Shown here in pieces: positions 1 through 8,531 of a DNA stretch of 41,394 nt. Made by a program: the position numbers and the translations under genes. The stretch's first letter is position 1. Each line of letters starts with the position of its first letter. This DNA is from Candidatus Thiodiazotropha sp. 'RUGA' (GTDB lineage: Bacteria; Pseudomonadota; Gammaproteobacteria; Chromatiales; Chromatiaceae), in contig JAEPDS010000033.1 in the NCBI GenBank assembly GCA_016842065.1, positions 1-41,394 of the forward strand. The letters run 5' to 3'. A model generated the notes under the pieces. It saw nothing but the letters and a program-made list of their open reading frames with translations, was not told where the DNA came from and ran no database searches.

Positions 1-33
1 CCGAGTGGCGCTTTTTCAGGCGCAACCCGGAGG

Positions 34-132
34 GCTGGGTCTGTTTTTGCGCCCAGCGGCGTTATCATTCGCTCATGTAGAATGACTACACTACGCTCAT
101 TCTGCCTTGCTGGACACAAAAACAGACCCAGC
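34..132. repeat. Long inverted repeat with nested inner dyads (cruciform or MITE-like element)
   Basis: The arm at 34-49 (GCTGGGTCTGTTTTTG) is the exact reverse complement of 117-132, separated by 67 bases. Inside the loop, AGAATGA at 79-85 pairs with TCATTCT at 97-103, and CCAGC at 52-56 pairs with GCTGG at 109-113. The nested dyads suggest a folded mobile or extragenic palindromic element and not a simple terminator, although the right arm lies only about 60 bases before the first gene. What ended upstream of the window cannot be seen. Confidence 0.75.
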
Positions 133-189
133 AGGGCGTATTGGATTAGTGTTAACAGGCCCTAGTATGGTTATAACAACAAACAAAGC

Positions 190-1866
190 GTGGCAAAACT
201 CATGAAAGCATCAGACCTTATCGTAAAATGCCTGGAGGAAGAGGGCATCGAGTATATCTTCGGTGTACCTGGAGAGGAGAACGCCGACTTCATGCTCTCT
301 CTGGAAAAATCTGAAAAGATCAAGTTTATTCTTACCCGTCATGAACAGGGCGCGGCATTCATGGCTGAAATCTATGGTCGTTTAACCGGAAATCCCGCCG
401 TCTGTCTGGGGACGCTCGGCCCTGGTGCGACCAACCTGATCACCGGTGTCGCCGATGCCAACATGGACCGTGCGCCGATGCTGGTGCTTACCGGGCAGGG
501 GTCCACTGAACGATTGCATAAAGAGTCCCATCAGATCATGGATGTGGTGGATATGTTCAATCCGGTCACCAAGTGGGCTACCAGCATCTACAATGCAGTC
601 ACCATTCCGGAAGTGATGCGCAAAGCGGTACGCATCGCACGCACCGAAAAACCCGGTGCGGTTTTGATCGAGTTGCCGGAAGATATCGCCAAACATGAAG
701 TCGATTCTGAGCCGTTGGAACCGCGCCGCTTCAGACGCTCTGTGGCAGATGACAAGATTGTCGACCGGGCATTCGAGTTACTCAAAAATGCCAAACGACC
801 AGTGATCATTGCCGGTAACGGTGCGATCCGTCGTCGTGCTGCCAAACAGTTGAGAATATTTTGTGAGAAGACGGGTATTGGTGTGCTGACAACTTTCATG
901 GCCAAAGGCGCTGTGGATTTTGATGCGGACTACTGTCTCTATACCATCGGTCTCGGTAGTAAAGACTATCCCACCTTCGCCATCGATGAAGCCGATCTGG
1001 TGCTGACACTCGGTTTTGATATGGTGGAATACCATCCCAGGCTGTGGAATCCACACAGGGACAAACCGATCATTCACGCCGATTTTCTACCAGCGGAAGT
1101 GGATGAATACTATCATCCCCAGGTTGAACTGGTGGGTGACCTGGCGCATACCCTGTGGATGATCAATGAACGATTGGAACAGCGGGGGGTACCCGATCTC
1201 GACCTCACCAGACAACAGGAACTGCGGCAGCTGATGCAGGATGAGTTGGCGATGCATGCGGATGATGAAACAGAGGGGACGTTGCGTCCGCAGAAGATGT
1301 TGTGGGATGTCCGGAAAGTGCTGGGTCCGGACGATATTGTGTTGTCCGATGTGGGTGCCCATAAGATGTGGATTGCCCGACACTACCACTGCCATCAACC
1401 CAATACCTGCCTGATACCCAATGGTTTCTGCTCCATGGGGGCTGCCTTGCCCGGCGCCATAGCTGCCAGTCTGGTGGCGCCTGAGAGACGTATCGTCGGT
1501 ATCTCCGGTGATGGCGGATTCATGATGAATATTCAGGAGATGGAGACGGCCAAGCGACTCAACTGTAACTTGGTGATGTTGATCTGGGAGGATCATGCCT
1601 ACGGCTTGATCGCCTGGAAGCAGGAGAGTCAGTTCGGTCGCCATACCGATCTGGCATTCAACAATCCGGATTGGTTGCAGTTGGCGGAATCCTTCGGCTG
1701 GCATGGATATCGGGTGAGTGAAAGTAAGCAGTTTGCCGCGACGCTGGAGCGCGCTTTTTCAAAAACCGGCCCAAGTTTGATTGTTGCACCGGTCGACTAC
1801 CGGGAGAATATGAAGCTGACACGCAGACTCGGTGAAATCACCCAGCCCTGCCCATTGTCCAGTTGA
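190..1866 (+). CDS. Thiamine-diphosphate enzyme, acetolactate synthase large-subunit (catabolic AlsS-like)
   Basis: This is a cytosolic thiamine-diphosphate decarboxylase/ligase of the acetolactate synthase family, which condenses two pyruvates to 2-acetolactate in characterised members. The protein has 558 residues, full length for the family. The N-terminal TPP-binding domain shows GVPGEEN near residue 25 and the RHEQGAAF segment near 50, whose Glu is the expected cofactor-activating residue. A central domain follows, and the C-terminal TPP domain has the GDGG motif near 440. The second half of the Mg/TPP motif reads WEDHAYGLI, as in catabolic-type enzymes, and not the biosynthetic NN form. 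No small regulatory subunit gene is adjacent. It starts at GTG 190; ATG 202 is an alternative. The aldehyde dehydrogenase gene begins 11 bases after its stop, so the true substrate may be another 2-oxoacid. Family certain, substrate not. Confidence 0.85.
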   Translation: MAKLMKASDLIVKCLEEEGIEYIFGVPGEENADFMLSLEKSEKIKFILTRHEQGAAFMAEIYGRLTGNPAVCLGTLGPGATNLITGVADANMDRAPMLVLTGQGSTERLHKESHQIMDVVDMFNPVTKWATSIYNAVTIPEVMRKAVRIARTEKPGAVLIELPEDIAKHEVDSEPLEPRRFRRSVADDKIVDRAFELLKNAKRPVIIAGNGAIRRRAAKQLRIFCEKTGIGVLTTFMAKGAVDFDADYCLYTIGLGSKDYPTFAIDEADLVLTLGFDMVEYHPRLWNPHRDKPIIHADFLPAEVDEYYHPQVELVGDLAHTLWMINERLEQRGVPDLDLTRQQELRQLMQDELAMHADDETEGTLRPQKMLWDVRKVLGPDDIVLSDVGAHKMWIARHYHCHQPNTCLIPNGFCSMGAALPGAIAASLVAPERRIVGISGDGGFMMNIQEMETAKRLNCNLVMLIWEDHAYGLIAWKQESQFGRHTDLAFNNPDWLQLAESFGWHGYRVSESKQFAATLERAFSKTGPSLIVAPVDYRENMKLTRRLGEITQPCPLSS

Positions 1867-1877
1867 GGAAACAGACT

Positions 1878-3275
1878 ATGACCACCAGCCTTAAGGTGAC
1901 TTCCCCTTACGACGGCTCTCTGCTTGAAGAGATACCTTTGAGTGACGGCAGAGCGATTGAGCAGGCATTGGAGAGAGCCTATGGCTGCTATCGCAATCGT
2001 CAGTCGTGGATACCTCTGCATGAGCGGGTTGGGATACTGGAACGCCTTGCCCAGTTGATGACTGAGCGAACTGATGCACTGGCGCTGCAAGCCGCCCGGG
2101 AAGGGGGTAAGCCACTGGTCGACTCGATTGTGGAAGCAAAACGGGCGGCTGACGGCGTCAAGCTGGCGATTGAAACCATTCGCACGGAAGCCGGCGAGGT
2201 TGTACCGATCAATAGCACCCAGGCCGGCGCCCAGAGAGTGGCGTTTACTCAGAAAGAGCCGATTGGCGTGGTGGTGGCGGTGAGTGCCTTCAACCATCCG
2301 TTGAATCTGATCGTGCATCAGGTAGCGGCGGCTGTGGCGGCGGGCTGTCCAGTGATCGTAAAACCGGCTGAGGATACACCGATCTCATGCAAGGCCTTTG
2401 TCGACATGCTGCACGAAGCAGGTTTACCCAAGGCCTGGTGTCAATTCGTAGTACCTGAAAGCCTGCAACTGGCGGAGCAGCTGGTGACCGATCAGCGGGT
2501 TGGTTTTTTCAGTTTTATCGGCAGTGCAAAGGTGGGTTGGATGTTACGTTCCAAGCTTGCGCCGGGCACCCGATGCGCCCTTGAACATGGCGGAGTGGCA
2601 CCGCTGATTCTGGCTGAGGATGCGGATATCGAGAAAGCCCTTGCATCGGTGCTGAAGGCGGGTTTCTACCATGCCGGGCAGGTGTGTGTCTCGGTGCAGC
2701 GAGTCTTTGCAGAGGCGGGTATCGCTGAGGAGTTCAGTCAGCGACTGGCACAACTGGCAGACGGTTTGAAGGTTGGTGATCCTGCCTTGATGGAGACTAA
2801 GGTAGGGCCGTTGATCAGGCCGGCCGAGATGGAGCGGGTTGCCAGTTGGGTGGATGAGGCGGTTGCAGAGGGCGCTCAGCGATTGAATGAGGCTGGACGG
2901 CTGGCTAACAACTGTTACCGTCCGACGGTCCTCTATAATCCTTCCCACACCTCAAAGGTATCGCAGCAGGAGATATTCGGACCGGTGGTGTGTGTCTATA
3001 AAAGCGACTCTCTGGAGGTTGCTCTGCAGCAGGCCAATGGACTGCCCTATGCGTTCCAGGCAGCCGTGTTCACCCGGGATATCGATAAAGCGATGATGGT
3101 CTATCGCAATATCGATGCTTCGGCGGTGATGGTCAACGATCATACGGCTTTTCGGGTGGATGGAATGCCGTTTGCCGGATTGCGGCAGTCCGGGCTGGGG
3201 GTTGGCGGTATACCACATACAATCCGTGACATGCAGATCGAGAAAATGCTGGTACTGAACTCGGCCCAGCTGTAG
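1878..3275 (+). CDS. NAD(P)-dependent aldehyde dehydrogenase family protein
   Basis: An aldehyde dehydrogenase (COG1012 superfamily) that would oxidise an aldehyde to an acid with NAD or NADP in the cytosol. The 465-residue length is typical. The catalytic Cys lies in GQVCVSVQ near residue 269 and the general-base Glu in LEHGGVAP near 236, a motif variant seen in lactaldehyde- or phosphonoacetaldehyde-type branches. The C-terminal FGPVV and PFGG-like (PFAGLRQSGLGVGG) motifs are present. I chose ATG 1878 because GAGGAA lies 7 bases upstream; a TTG at 1863 overlapping the previous stop is less likely. Its coupling to the TPP enzyme suggests that an aldehyde is made or consumed by both, but the substrate cannot be read from sequence. 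Confidence 0.88.
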   Translation: MTTSLKVTSPYDGSLLEEIPLSDGRAIEQALERAYGCYRNRQSWIPLHERVGILERLAQLMTERTDALALQAAREGGKPLVDSIVEAKRAADGVKLAIETIRTEAGEVVPINSTQAGAQRVAFTQKEPIGVVVAVSAFNHPLNLIVHQVAAAVAAGCPVIVKPAEDTPISCKAFVDMLHEAGLPKAWCQFVVPESLQLAEQLVTDQRVGFFSFIGSAKVGWMLRSKLAPGTRCALEHGGVAPLILAEDADIEKALASVLKAGFYHAGQVCVSVQRVFAEAGIAEEFSQRLAQLADGLKVGDPALMETKVGPLIRPAEMERVASWVDEAVAEGAQRLNEAGRLANNCYRPTVLYNPSHTSKVSQQEIFGPVVCVYKSDSLEVALQQANGLPYAFQAAVFTRDIDKAMMVYRNIDASAVMVNDHTAFRVDGMPFAGLRQSGLGVGGIPHTIRDMQIEKMLVLNSAQL

Positions 3276-3391
3276 CACCGATAACTGAAGATTAAACGTT
3301 AACCCTAAATCGGAGATTGTGTGAGGAGATGGAGCAGGTGGTTCAAGTGTGTGATTAACAACAAACAGAAACAAACGAGACGGAGCCGATC

Positions 3392-3718
3392 ATGACGATC
3401 CATGACTATTTTCTGAAGCGGCCGATTCTGACTTTCCTGCTGTTAATCGTCTCCGCTTTGGCCTTCGGCTTTCTGACCATCAATATCTTTCGACTGCTGG
3501 CAGCGAATTGGGAGTTCATCGTTACTTACGGCCTGGTTGCTCTACGTGAGGGTGCCTTGTGGCAGACCCTTGAGTTGATCCTCATCGGCATCTTGTCGAT
3601 GCTTTTCTTTCTAATCTTCAGGTTTTGTGAAGATATCCTGATCAGCTGGTTTGGCATGCGGAAAATCGGCGCGGAAAAGGAAGCTCAAACCGATGGAGAT
3701 CGGGGCGTGGATGGATGA
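3392..3718 (+). CDS. Small inner-membrane protein of unknown function
   Basis: I do not recognise this 108-residue protein. It has two strongly hydrophobic segments, at about residues 12-34 and 57-79, separated by a short polar stretch with aromatic residues, and a charged, hydrophilic C-terminus ending near EKEAQTDGDRG. That pattern fits a small two-pass inner-membrane protein. The start ATG 3392 is preceded by a GACGGAG-like ribosome site. It lies 116 bases after the aldehyde dehydrogenase on the same strand, so co-transcription is possible but not required. No catalytic motif is visible. Confidence 0.7.
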   Translation: MTIHDYFLKRPILTFLLLIVSALAFGFLTINIFRLLAANWEFIVTYGLVALREGALWQTLELILIGILSMLFFLIFRFCEDILISWFGMRKIGAEKEAQTDGDRGVDG

Positions 3719-3780
3719 ATTCCCCATCCACACCCTGACCGATGTGATCTCTCGATCCGTTTAGAGATTCTCTTCGATGA

Positions 3781-3912
3781 TCATCGGTTGAAACGACCGA
3801 TGAACCCGGCCTCATATTCAGATTTGTCGTCACAGTACTCACCTGCTCTCGCAGAGCAGGTGATCAATAGAGCTGTAAGGCTGGTAGCGATTTTGGTAAG
3901 TGTTGCGTTCAC
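3781..3912 (-). CDS. Possible small secreted peptide (43 aa) or gene remnant
   Basis: On the minus strand a GTG at 3912 follows a good ribosome site (GGAG eight bases upstream) and opens a 43-codon frame. Its N-terminus looks like a Sec signal peptide: KIATSLTALLIT followed by an Ala-Arg-Ala cleavage context, leaving a mature peptide of about 20 acidic and aromatic residues with one Cys. It could be a real small exported peptide or the surviving 5' end of a decayed secreted-protein gene. A perfect 10-bp dyad (3840-3862) lies within the coding stretch. Confidence 0.3.
   Translation of the reverse strand: MNATLTKIATSLTALLITCSARAGEYCDDKSEYEAGFIGRFNR
3840..3862. repeat. Perfect hairpin, 10-bp stem with 3-nt loop
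   Basis: CACCTGCTCT at 3840-3849 pairs exactly with AGAGCAGGTG at 3853-3862 around a CGC loop. There is no T-run on either side, so it does not look like an intrinsic terminator. The rest of the 600-base gap (3719-4318) holds little else: a 12-bp palindrome TTAACTAGTTAA at 4088-4099 and a lone TATAAT at 4180-4185 that could be a -10 element for the next gene. Confidence 0.6.
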
Positions 3913-4179
3913 GGGCTTATCTCCAGACAAGATTGGTTCTGTTATATCGGGATACTCGAAGATTGATGCTTGTTTGTGCCGTTCCAATAAGCCGCACAGT
4001 TCTGTTTGCCACAGGCATATCGCTGTCGATGCAGATTCAAACATCGGTTAGTGAGTGTAGAGCCGAAGCCTTGCAGGATGATTGCGGTTAACTAGTTAAA
4101 CTATGTCAGCTGAACCGTATCGGGATGGACTATCGCTTTAATCGCCGCCGGATTTATAGATGATTGACATAAAGAATCA

Positions 4180-4185
4180 TATAAT
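4180..4185 (+). promoter_or_regulatory. Candidate -10 element upstream of the PhoX-like gene
   Basis: A perfect TATAAT lies 134 bases before the PhoX-like start. The TTGACA at 4164-4169 is only 10 bases away, too close to be its -35, and no other good -35 is seen. No clear Pho box (two CTGTCAT-like direct repeats) was found here. Confidence 0.25.
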
Positions 4186-4318
4186 CATCGCAAAACCGCT
4201 CAAACTACTTACATGGTTTGATTTCACAATGCATAGCGCGTAGCGAGTCCGTTATATCAAAGAGAGGCCAAGTCAGAGGTCGGCTGTGACGAGTTACGCC
4301 TTAGAGGAACAATCTTAG

Positions 4319-5662
4319 ATGTTCAGACCCGTCTCGGCTCTGTTTATGACAGTTTTGATCACCTCTGTATGCTCTATTGTGCCCGCAGAGGGCTTAAAGA
4401 GCTATAACTTCAATCCGCTGGTCGAGTCTGCTGATTCAACCGATTGGGATCCCGCCTCACCCTGGAAGTTGCCACAGGGATACCATCAATGGGTAGTTGC
4501 TGACGAGCGCAGTCTGAATATCTATGACAGGGGGCGAAACGACTGGCATGACATGAATACGGTCAACGAGACCGGGCCCAGACCGGGGCGTTACCTGTAT
4601 CGCACACACGAACAGCAACTGCCGGGGAGTCTGCCGGAGGGTGGCTCTGTCAGCGTGGTCGACCTGGAAACCGGCGTGACAAAGCTATTGGTGCAGGATC
4701 CCAGCTATAACTCACTCGACGGTATCCGCTGGACCCCCTGGGGAACGCTGCTGATTGCTGAAGAGGTTGCTGGCGGACGACTGTTTGAAGTGTTTCTGCA
4801 GGATGACCTGGTAACTGCCCGGGATGTGATCGACAGGCCGGCGGTCGGACGACTTGCTCATGAAGGCATCGATCTCGACAGGGCAGGCAATCTCTATCTG
4901 GTCGATGAACATCGCGGTCGTACCTCAGGCTGTCGTGGGATCTTGCCCTGTGGTGGGGGTATCTATCGATTTGTACCCGATGTGGCGGGTGACCTCTCAT
5001 CCGGAAAGCTCTACAGTCTGAAGGTTATCGGTGCGGATGGTGTCGGTCAGGGAGAGTGGGTCGGTCCGATCGATCCTCTGGCGGCGCGGGTATCGGGCAG
5101 CCAGGCAGGTGCTCAAAGTTATCAACGACCGGAAGACCTGGAGGTGATTGGTGATACCCTCTATGTGGCCATTACCGAAGGACCGCGGGATACGGTGGTA
5201 GACCCAACCTCCGGCCGACTGGTTTTTACCCATGAATTATATGAAGGTCGTGTGATTGCGATCGATCTGAAAACCATGCAGGTGAGTAACTTTGTCAAAC
5301 CCGGAATCAATGTTCCGGTGGAGATTGGTTATCCCGGGGAAGCGGGGCATCAGACAGGATTCGATAGTGTGGATAATCTGGCTGAAGCGCCAAATGGTGA
5401 TCTGCTGATGATAGAAGACAACGCGCCATCGGACATCTGGATCGCCAGTCAGGTTACCAATAAGTTGGGTGCTTCACGTCAGGTATCACTGTTTGCCTCT
5501 TTGAGCGATCCGCAGGCAGAGGGTTCAGGTATCTATTTCAATCCACACGATGCCAATGTGCTCTATGTCAATATTCAACACTCTGCTGCAAAGGATGGGG
5601 ATGGCACCTGGGCAATCAGTCGTGATACCAGGCAGTCGAGAGTGAGAGCTTTGGATCAATAG
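4319..5662 (+). CDS. Secreted PhoX-like (DUF839) putative phosphatase
   Basis: A 447-residue exported protein of the PhoX/DUF839 beta-propeller family, whose characterised members are calcium/iron-dependent alkaline phosphatases. It begins with a Sec-type signal peptide (hydrophobic segment about residues 5-23, cleavage near VPAEG). There is no twin-arginine, unlike classical PhoX. Family landmarks are QRPEDLEV in the middle, a segment rich in acidic ligands (MIEDNAPSD), and the C-terminal FNPHDANVLYVNIQHS stretch followed by GTWAI. ATG 4319 has AGAGGA 10 bases upstream. It appears monocistronic, with its own terminator at 5745-5767. Phosphatase activity is inferred from the family, and the metal ligands were not aligned residue by residue. 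Confidence 0.8.
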   Translation: MFRPVSALFMTVLITSVCSIVPAEGLKSYNFNPLVESADSTDWDPASPWKLPQGYHQWVVADERSLNIYDRGRNDWHDMNTVNETGPRPGRYLYRTHEQQLPGSLPEGGSVSVVDLETGVTKLLVQDPSYNSLDGIRWTPWGTLLIAEEVAGGRLFEVFLQDDLVTARDVIDRPAVGRLAHEGIDLDRAGNLYLVDEHRGRTSGCRGILPCGGGIYRFVPDVAGDLSSGKLYSLKVIGADGVGQGEWVGPIDPLAARVSGSQAGAQSYQRPEDLEVIGDTLYVAITEGPRDTVVDPTSGRLVFTHELYEGRVIAIDLKTMQVSNFVKPGINVPVEIGYPGEAGHQTGFDSVDNLAEAPNGDLLMIEDNAPSDIWIASQVTNKLGASRQVSLFASLSDPQAEGSGIYFNPHDANVLYVNIQHSAAKDGDGTWAISRDTRQSRVRALDQ

Positions 5663-5744
5663 AGTGTTATCGGATCCGTAAAAACAACAATAGAAACCGG
5701 CAGAGATACCGCTGAAAAACAAGCAAGGGATTGAGTGCATCAGG

Positions 5745-5767
5745 GGTGGCTAATGGCCGCCTTTTTT
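5745..5767 (+). terminator. Rho-independent terminator after the PhoX-like gene
   Basis: GGTGGC (5745-5750) pairs with GCCGCC (5756-5761), with one G-T pair, around a TAATG loop, and six T follow (5762-5767). It sits 83 bases past the stop of the PhoX-like gene. The remainder of the 315-base gap up to 5977 shows nothing I can name. Confidence 0.65.
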
Positions 5768-5977
5768 CTTCATATCCAGGCTTCAGCTGGATTCAGTGCG
5801 CTAGCAACAGGAGCCAAAGTCAAAACAAACGATATAGATCGCGTTATCAAATACTCAATACCATGAAACCAGACAGGTATGGGTTTTGAGCCATGCGATA
5901 CCATTCATTGTGTCAACGTCAAAACGCCAGATATCAATAACCCGTGGTTCAACAGATTCAAGTGACCTTGCAGAACT

Positions 5978-7951
5978 TCAAAACAGATAGAAAATGGGGT
6001 CTGTATAGGGTAGCTCGATGGAACCGATATTGTTCTCCGGTGAAGCCAGGTCATTAACCAATAAACCACGGCTGCTGATCGAATAGATGTAACTGTTCAT
6101 CTGGTCGTCGGAGACAAAAAAGCTTCGGCGAATGCCTTCCGGATAGAACCAGTTGCCGTTATCCGGATCCTCATAGAAGAAATCGTGATCGATGGCAGCA
6201 TAGGGCTGAATCCCCGATTCAGCGGTGACCCTGAACAGCTCCAGCCCATTGAAGATATCACTCAATCCGAAATCTGTACTATCGGTCACACTGTTCCATT
6301 GGGTGACCGGGATGGCCAGCATCTTCTCCTGTTCGAACCAGGTGAAGGCGTGGTGGTCGTATTGTGCTTCGCTGTAACTGCCCTGACCGATCAGGTGTTC
6401 AGACAGGAGTATCGGCTGGGAGAGGGTACTGACATCAAACAGGCTCAGCTTGATCGAGAGGTTCTCCTGACCGATCGCCAGCAAACGATCCCCTTCAATC
6501 GGATGCAGGTAGGTTGAAAAGCCTGGTACCTCCAGCTCTCCGGCAACCTGTGGGTTGGCTGAATCACTGAGATCCAGGGTGATCAACGGATCGATCTGTT
6601 CAAATGTCACGACAAAACCCCGCTGCTGATCAAAGCGGACGGCAAACACACGTTCACCCGGTTTACCCAGACCGGAAAGTTCTGCGTGGGTCACCAACTG
6701 GTTATCGTTTTGCTGCAGAACGAAGAGGCGGTTCTCAGGATCATCATCCCGCCACCAGTTCAGTTCTGTGGTGACCACCCGCAGCAGGCCCTGATATTCA
6801 TCCATGGAAAATTTGTTCAGCAGATGACCCTCCACACTGCCGGAGGCAAGATACTGGGGTGAACCAGCGAGGCTGAATTTATGAATTCGGGTTGAAGGGG
6901 TGGGGTAGTCGTCGCCCTCCATGACTGGAAACCAGAGCCAGTTGTCATCCTCGATGCTGGCGATGTAGAGGTTGTCCTGACTGGCATAGACCATGCTGCT
7001 GTTGGCCAGTACGCTGGTACTGGTCAGCTCAGCCAACGGGTTATCCAGATCGAAAGCGAGTAGCGTGACGGTGCCTGTTCCTGAGACATTCTGTGGCTGA
7101 TAGATCTCGCTACAGCCAGTGATCACTGAACTGACGGCGTCGATCTGACCATCCGGGTCGGTGTTGTCCGCCATCATCGGTAACAGTTGTTCAACTTCCA
7201 CACTCTGTGGATCATCAATCACGCTTGTCAGATCGAGTTGGGTGGCAACCACCAGATAGACCTGCTGGTCGATGCGCAGTGCATCCACATAGCCGGACTC
7301 CACGACCGTCTCCCTGATTACCTCCGGGTGTTGCGGATCGCTGATCTGCAGCAGGGTGATTTTAGTCATTCGGCCGATCCGGGGTGCAAAATCGGCACTC
7401 AGGCTCTCATCGAAATCCGCATAACTCTCCGCATAGATCTCACTGACCACCCAGGCGGTATCGTCGTAGATCAACAGATCCAGCGGTGTGCCGTCTATCT
7501 CGGTTCGTGATAGCTCCTGACTCTCGGCCGCAGGCCAGGTCTGCAGCACCATGAAATAGTTGCCGGAGAGGAGATAGGTGTGGTTGCCGTCGGTTTTGAT
7601 GAAGTCCGCTTCATCGACTCCAGCGACCTGGTTGTTGGTGCCGGTGACGGCTTCGATCGTCGGTTGCTCCTCTTCGAAGGAGATCGGCTCGGGGGAGTCG
7701 GCCGCATCATCAACGGCGACCGGCAATCCCGCCACATAGCTGGCCAGCAGATTCTGCTGTTCCGCAGTACTGACCAGATAGGCCTTCAAGCCTTCACAGC
7801 TTTCGAACCGGGTCAGTTTGGCTGAGCTTTGCAGGCCTGTATTGCCACCGCTGTCACTGGACTGATTGTTCGATGAGTTACAGCCGATCAACAGCGTGAG
7901 TAGTGCGGCAAGTATGCAACGGATGAGTGTGCGGGGGCTTGAATTGGACAT
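5978..7951 (-). CDS. Beta-propeller domain lipoprotein (PF09826-type)
   Basis: A 657-residue predicted lipoprotein. The N-terminus has a hydrophobic signal ending in the lipobox LLIGC (Cys about residue 24), then a Ser/Asn/Gly-rich spacer typical of anchored exported proteins. The segment GVDEADFIKTDGNHTYLLSG is a hallmark of the bacterial beta-propeller family PF09826. The rest alternates hydrophobic strands and acidic loops to the C-terminus without catalytic motifs. Members are usually surface or envelope proteins of unknown role. I took ATG 7951 (GGAG about 6 bases upstream) over the TTG just before it. It converges with the PhoX-like gene and has no clear operon partner. Confidence 0.85.
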   Translation of the reverse strand: MSNSSPRTLIRCILAALLTLLIGCNSSNNQSSDSGGNTGLQSSAKLTRFESCEGLKAYLVSTAEQQNLLASYVAGLPVAVDDAADSPEPISFEEEQPTIEAVTGTNNQVAGVDEADFIKTDGNHTYLLSGNYFMVLQTWPAAESQELSRTEIDGTPLDLLIYDDTAWVVSEIYAESYADFDESLSADFAPRIGRMTKITLLQISDPQHPEVIRETVVESGYVDALRIDQQVYLVVATQLDLTSVIDDPQSVEVEQLLPMMADNTDPDGQIDAVSSVITGCSEIYQPQNVSGTGTVTLLAFDLDNPLAELTSTSVLANSSMVYASQDNLYIASIEDDNWLWFPVMEGDDYPTPSTRIHKFSLAGSPQYLASGSVEGHLLNKFSMDEYQGLLRVVTTELNWWRDDDPENRLFVLQQNDNQLVTHAELSGLGKPGERVFAVRFDQQRGFVVTFEQIDPLITLDLSDSANPQVAGELEVPGFSTYLHPIEGDRLLAIGQENLSIKLSLFDVSTLSQPILLSEHLIGQGSYSEAQYDHHAFTWFEQEKMLAIPVTQWNSVTDSTDFGLSDIFNGLELFRVTAESGIQPYAAIDHDFFYEDPDNGNWFYPEGIRRSFFVSDDQMNSYIYSISSRGLLVNDLASPENNIGSIELPYTDPIFYLF

Positions 7952-8531
7952 CAATGTCTCCGGCTTAGCATTGTAGGATTCAATGGTTTGCGCAGCTTGA
8001 TTTCAATCTCACTCATGTTAGCAAAATGGTCGTTCACTGACACCAATGTGAGAGAAAACTCGTCTTCATTACCACCAACCTGCGCTTTATCGTGATCCTC
8101 CACTGCACTGGTGGATCAAAGGCTGTCACTGGATCGCCAGTCAACGATCTGGGTTCTCTGGTTAAGTACGGGCTAGCGCGTTTTCAGCACTCCAGGAGAT
8201 GTGGGTGTCGAGTTCAATCAAACGATCGGGTTCCGACATTTTGTCATATGACCAATTAACCAGTACATTTCCGGCTATTTAAAAAGTCACTTAATATTAA
8301 TGCTTTACGTCAGTTATTTGATTTTGATATAAGAACTATGGTGGTTTGGTACTTGTGATCTGAGCTGAATCAACCTATAAACGTACCCCGAAACATGGCT
8401 AAAATGTCAGCCAAGATTCCTTTCAAATGGCCGAAAATAAGAAGTTTCCTGTGATCGCTGCACGGGAATAGGGGGCCTGTCCCGGTTATTTGCAAGTATC
8501 ACAGTTAATTATCTATCTACAGGAAATATTC
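7952..8531. other. Divergent intergenic region upstream of icd and the lipoprotein gene
   Basis: A 580-base gap between divergently read genes. The stretch 8270-8340 is AT-rich and holds a plausible sigma70 promoter: TTTACG at 8304-8309 and TATAAG at 8328-8333 with an 18-base spacer, about 200 bases before the icd start. The rest shows short imperfect dyads only and no convincing open frame or RNA gene. Confidence 0.4.
8304..8333 (+). promoter_or_regulatory. Candidate sigma70 promoter for icd
   Basis: TTTACG and TATAAG boxes, 18 bases apart, in the AT-rich part of the gap. This would give icd an untranslated leader of roughly 190 bases. Assigned by eye only. Confidence 0.35.

Noticed and set aside
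153-164. 12-mer TAACAGGCCCTA, also at 27626-27637, with a one-base-shorter form at 39836-39846, each before a gene
   Set aside because: Shared 12-mers are expected by chance in a window this long, and no spacing rule relative to the genes is evident.
1087-1704. A 205-codon minus-strand frame inside the TPP-enzyme gene
   Set aside because: Antisense shadow of a recognised enzyme; His- and Gln-rich composition typical of such frames.
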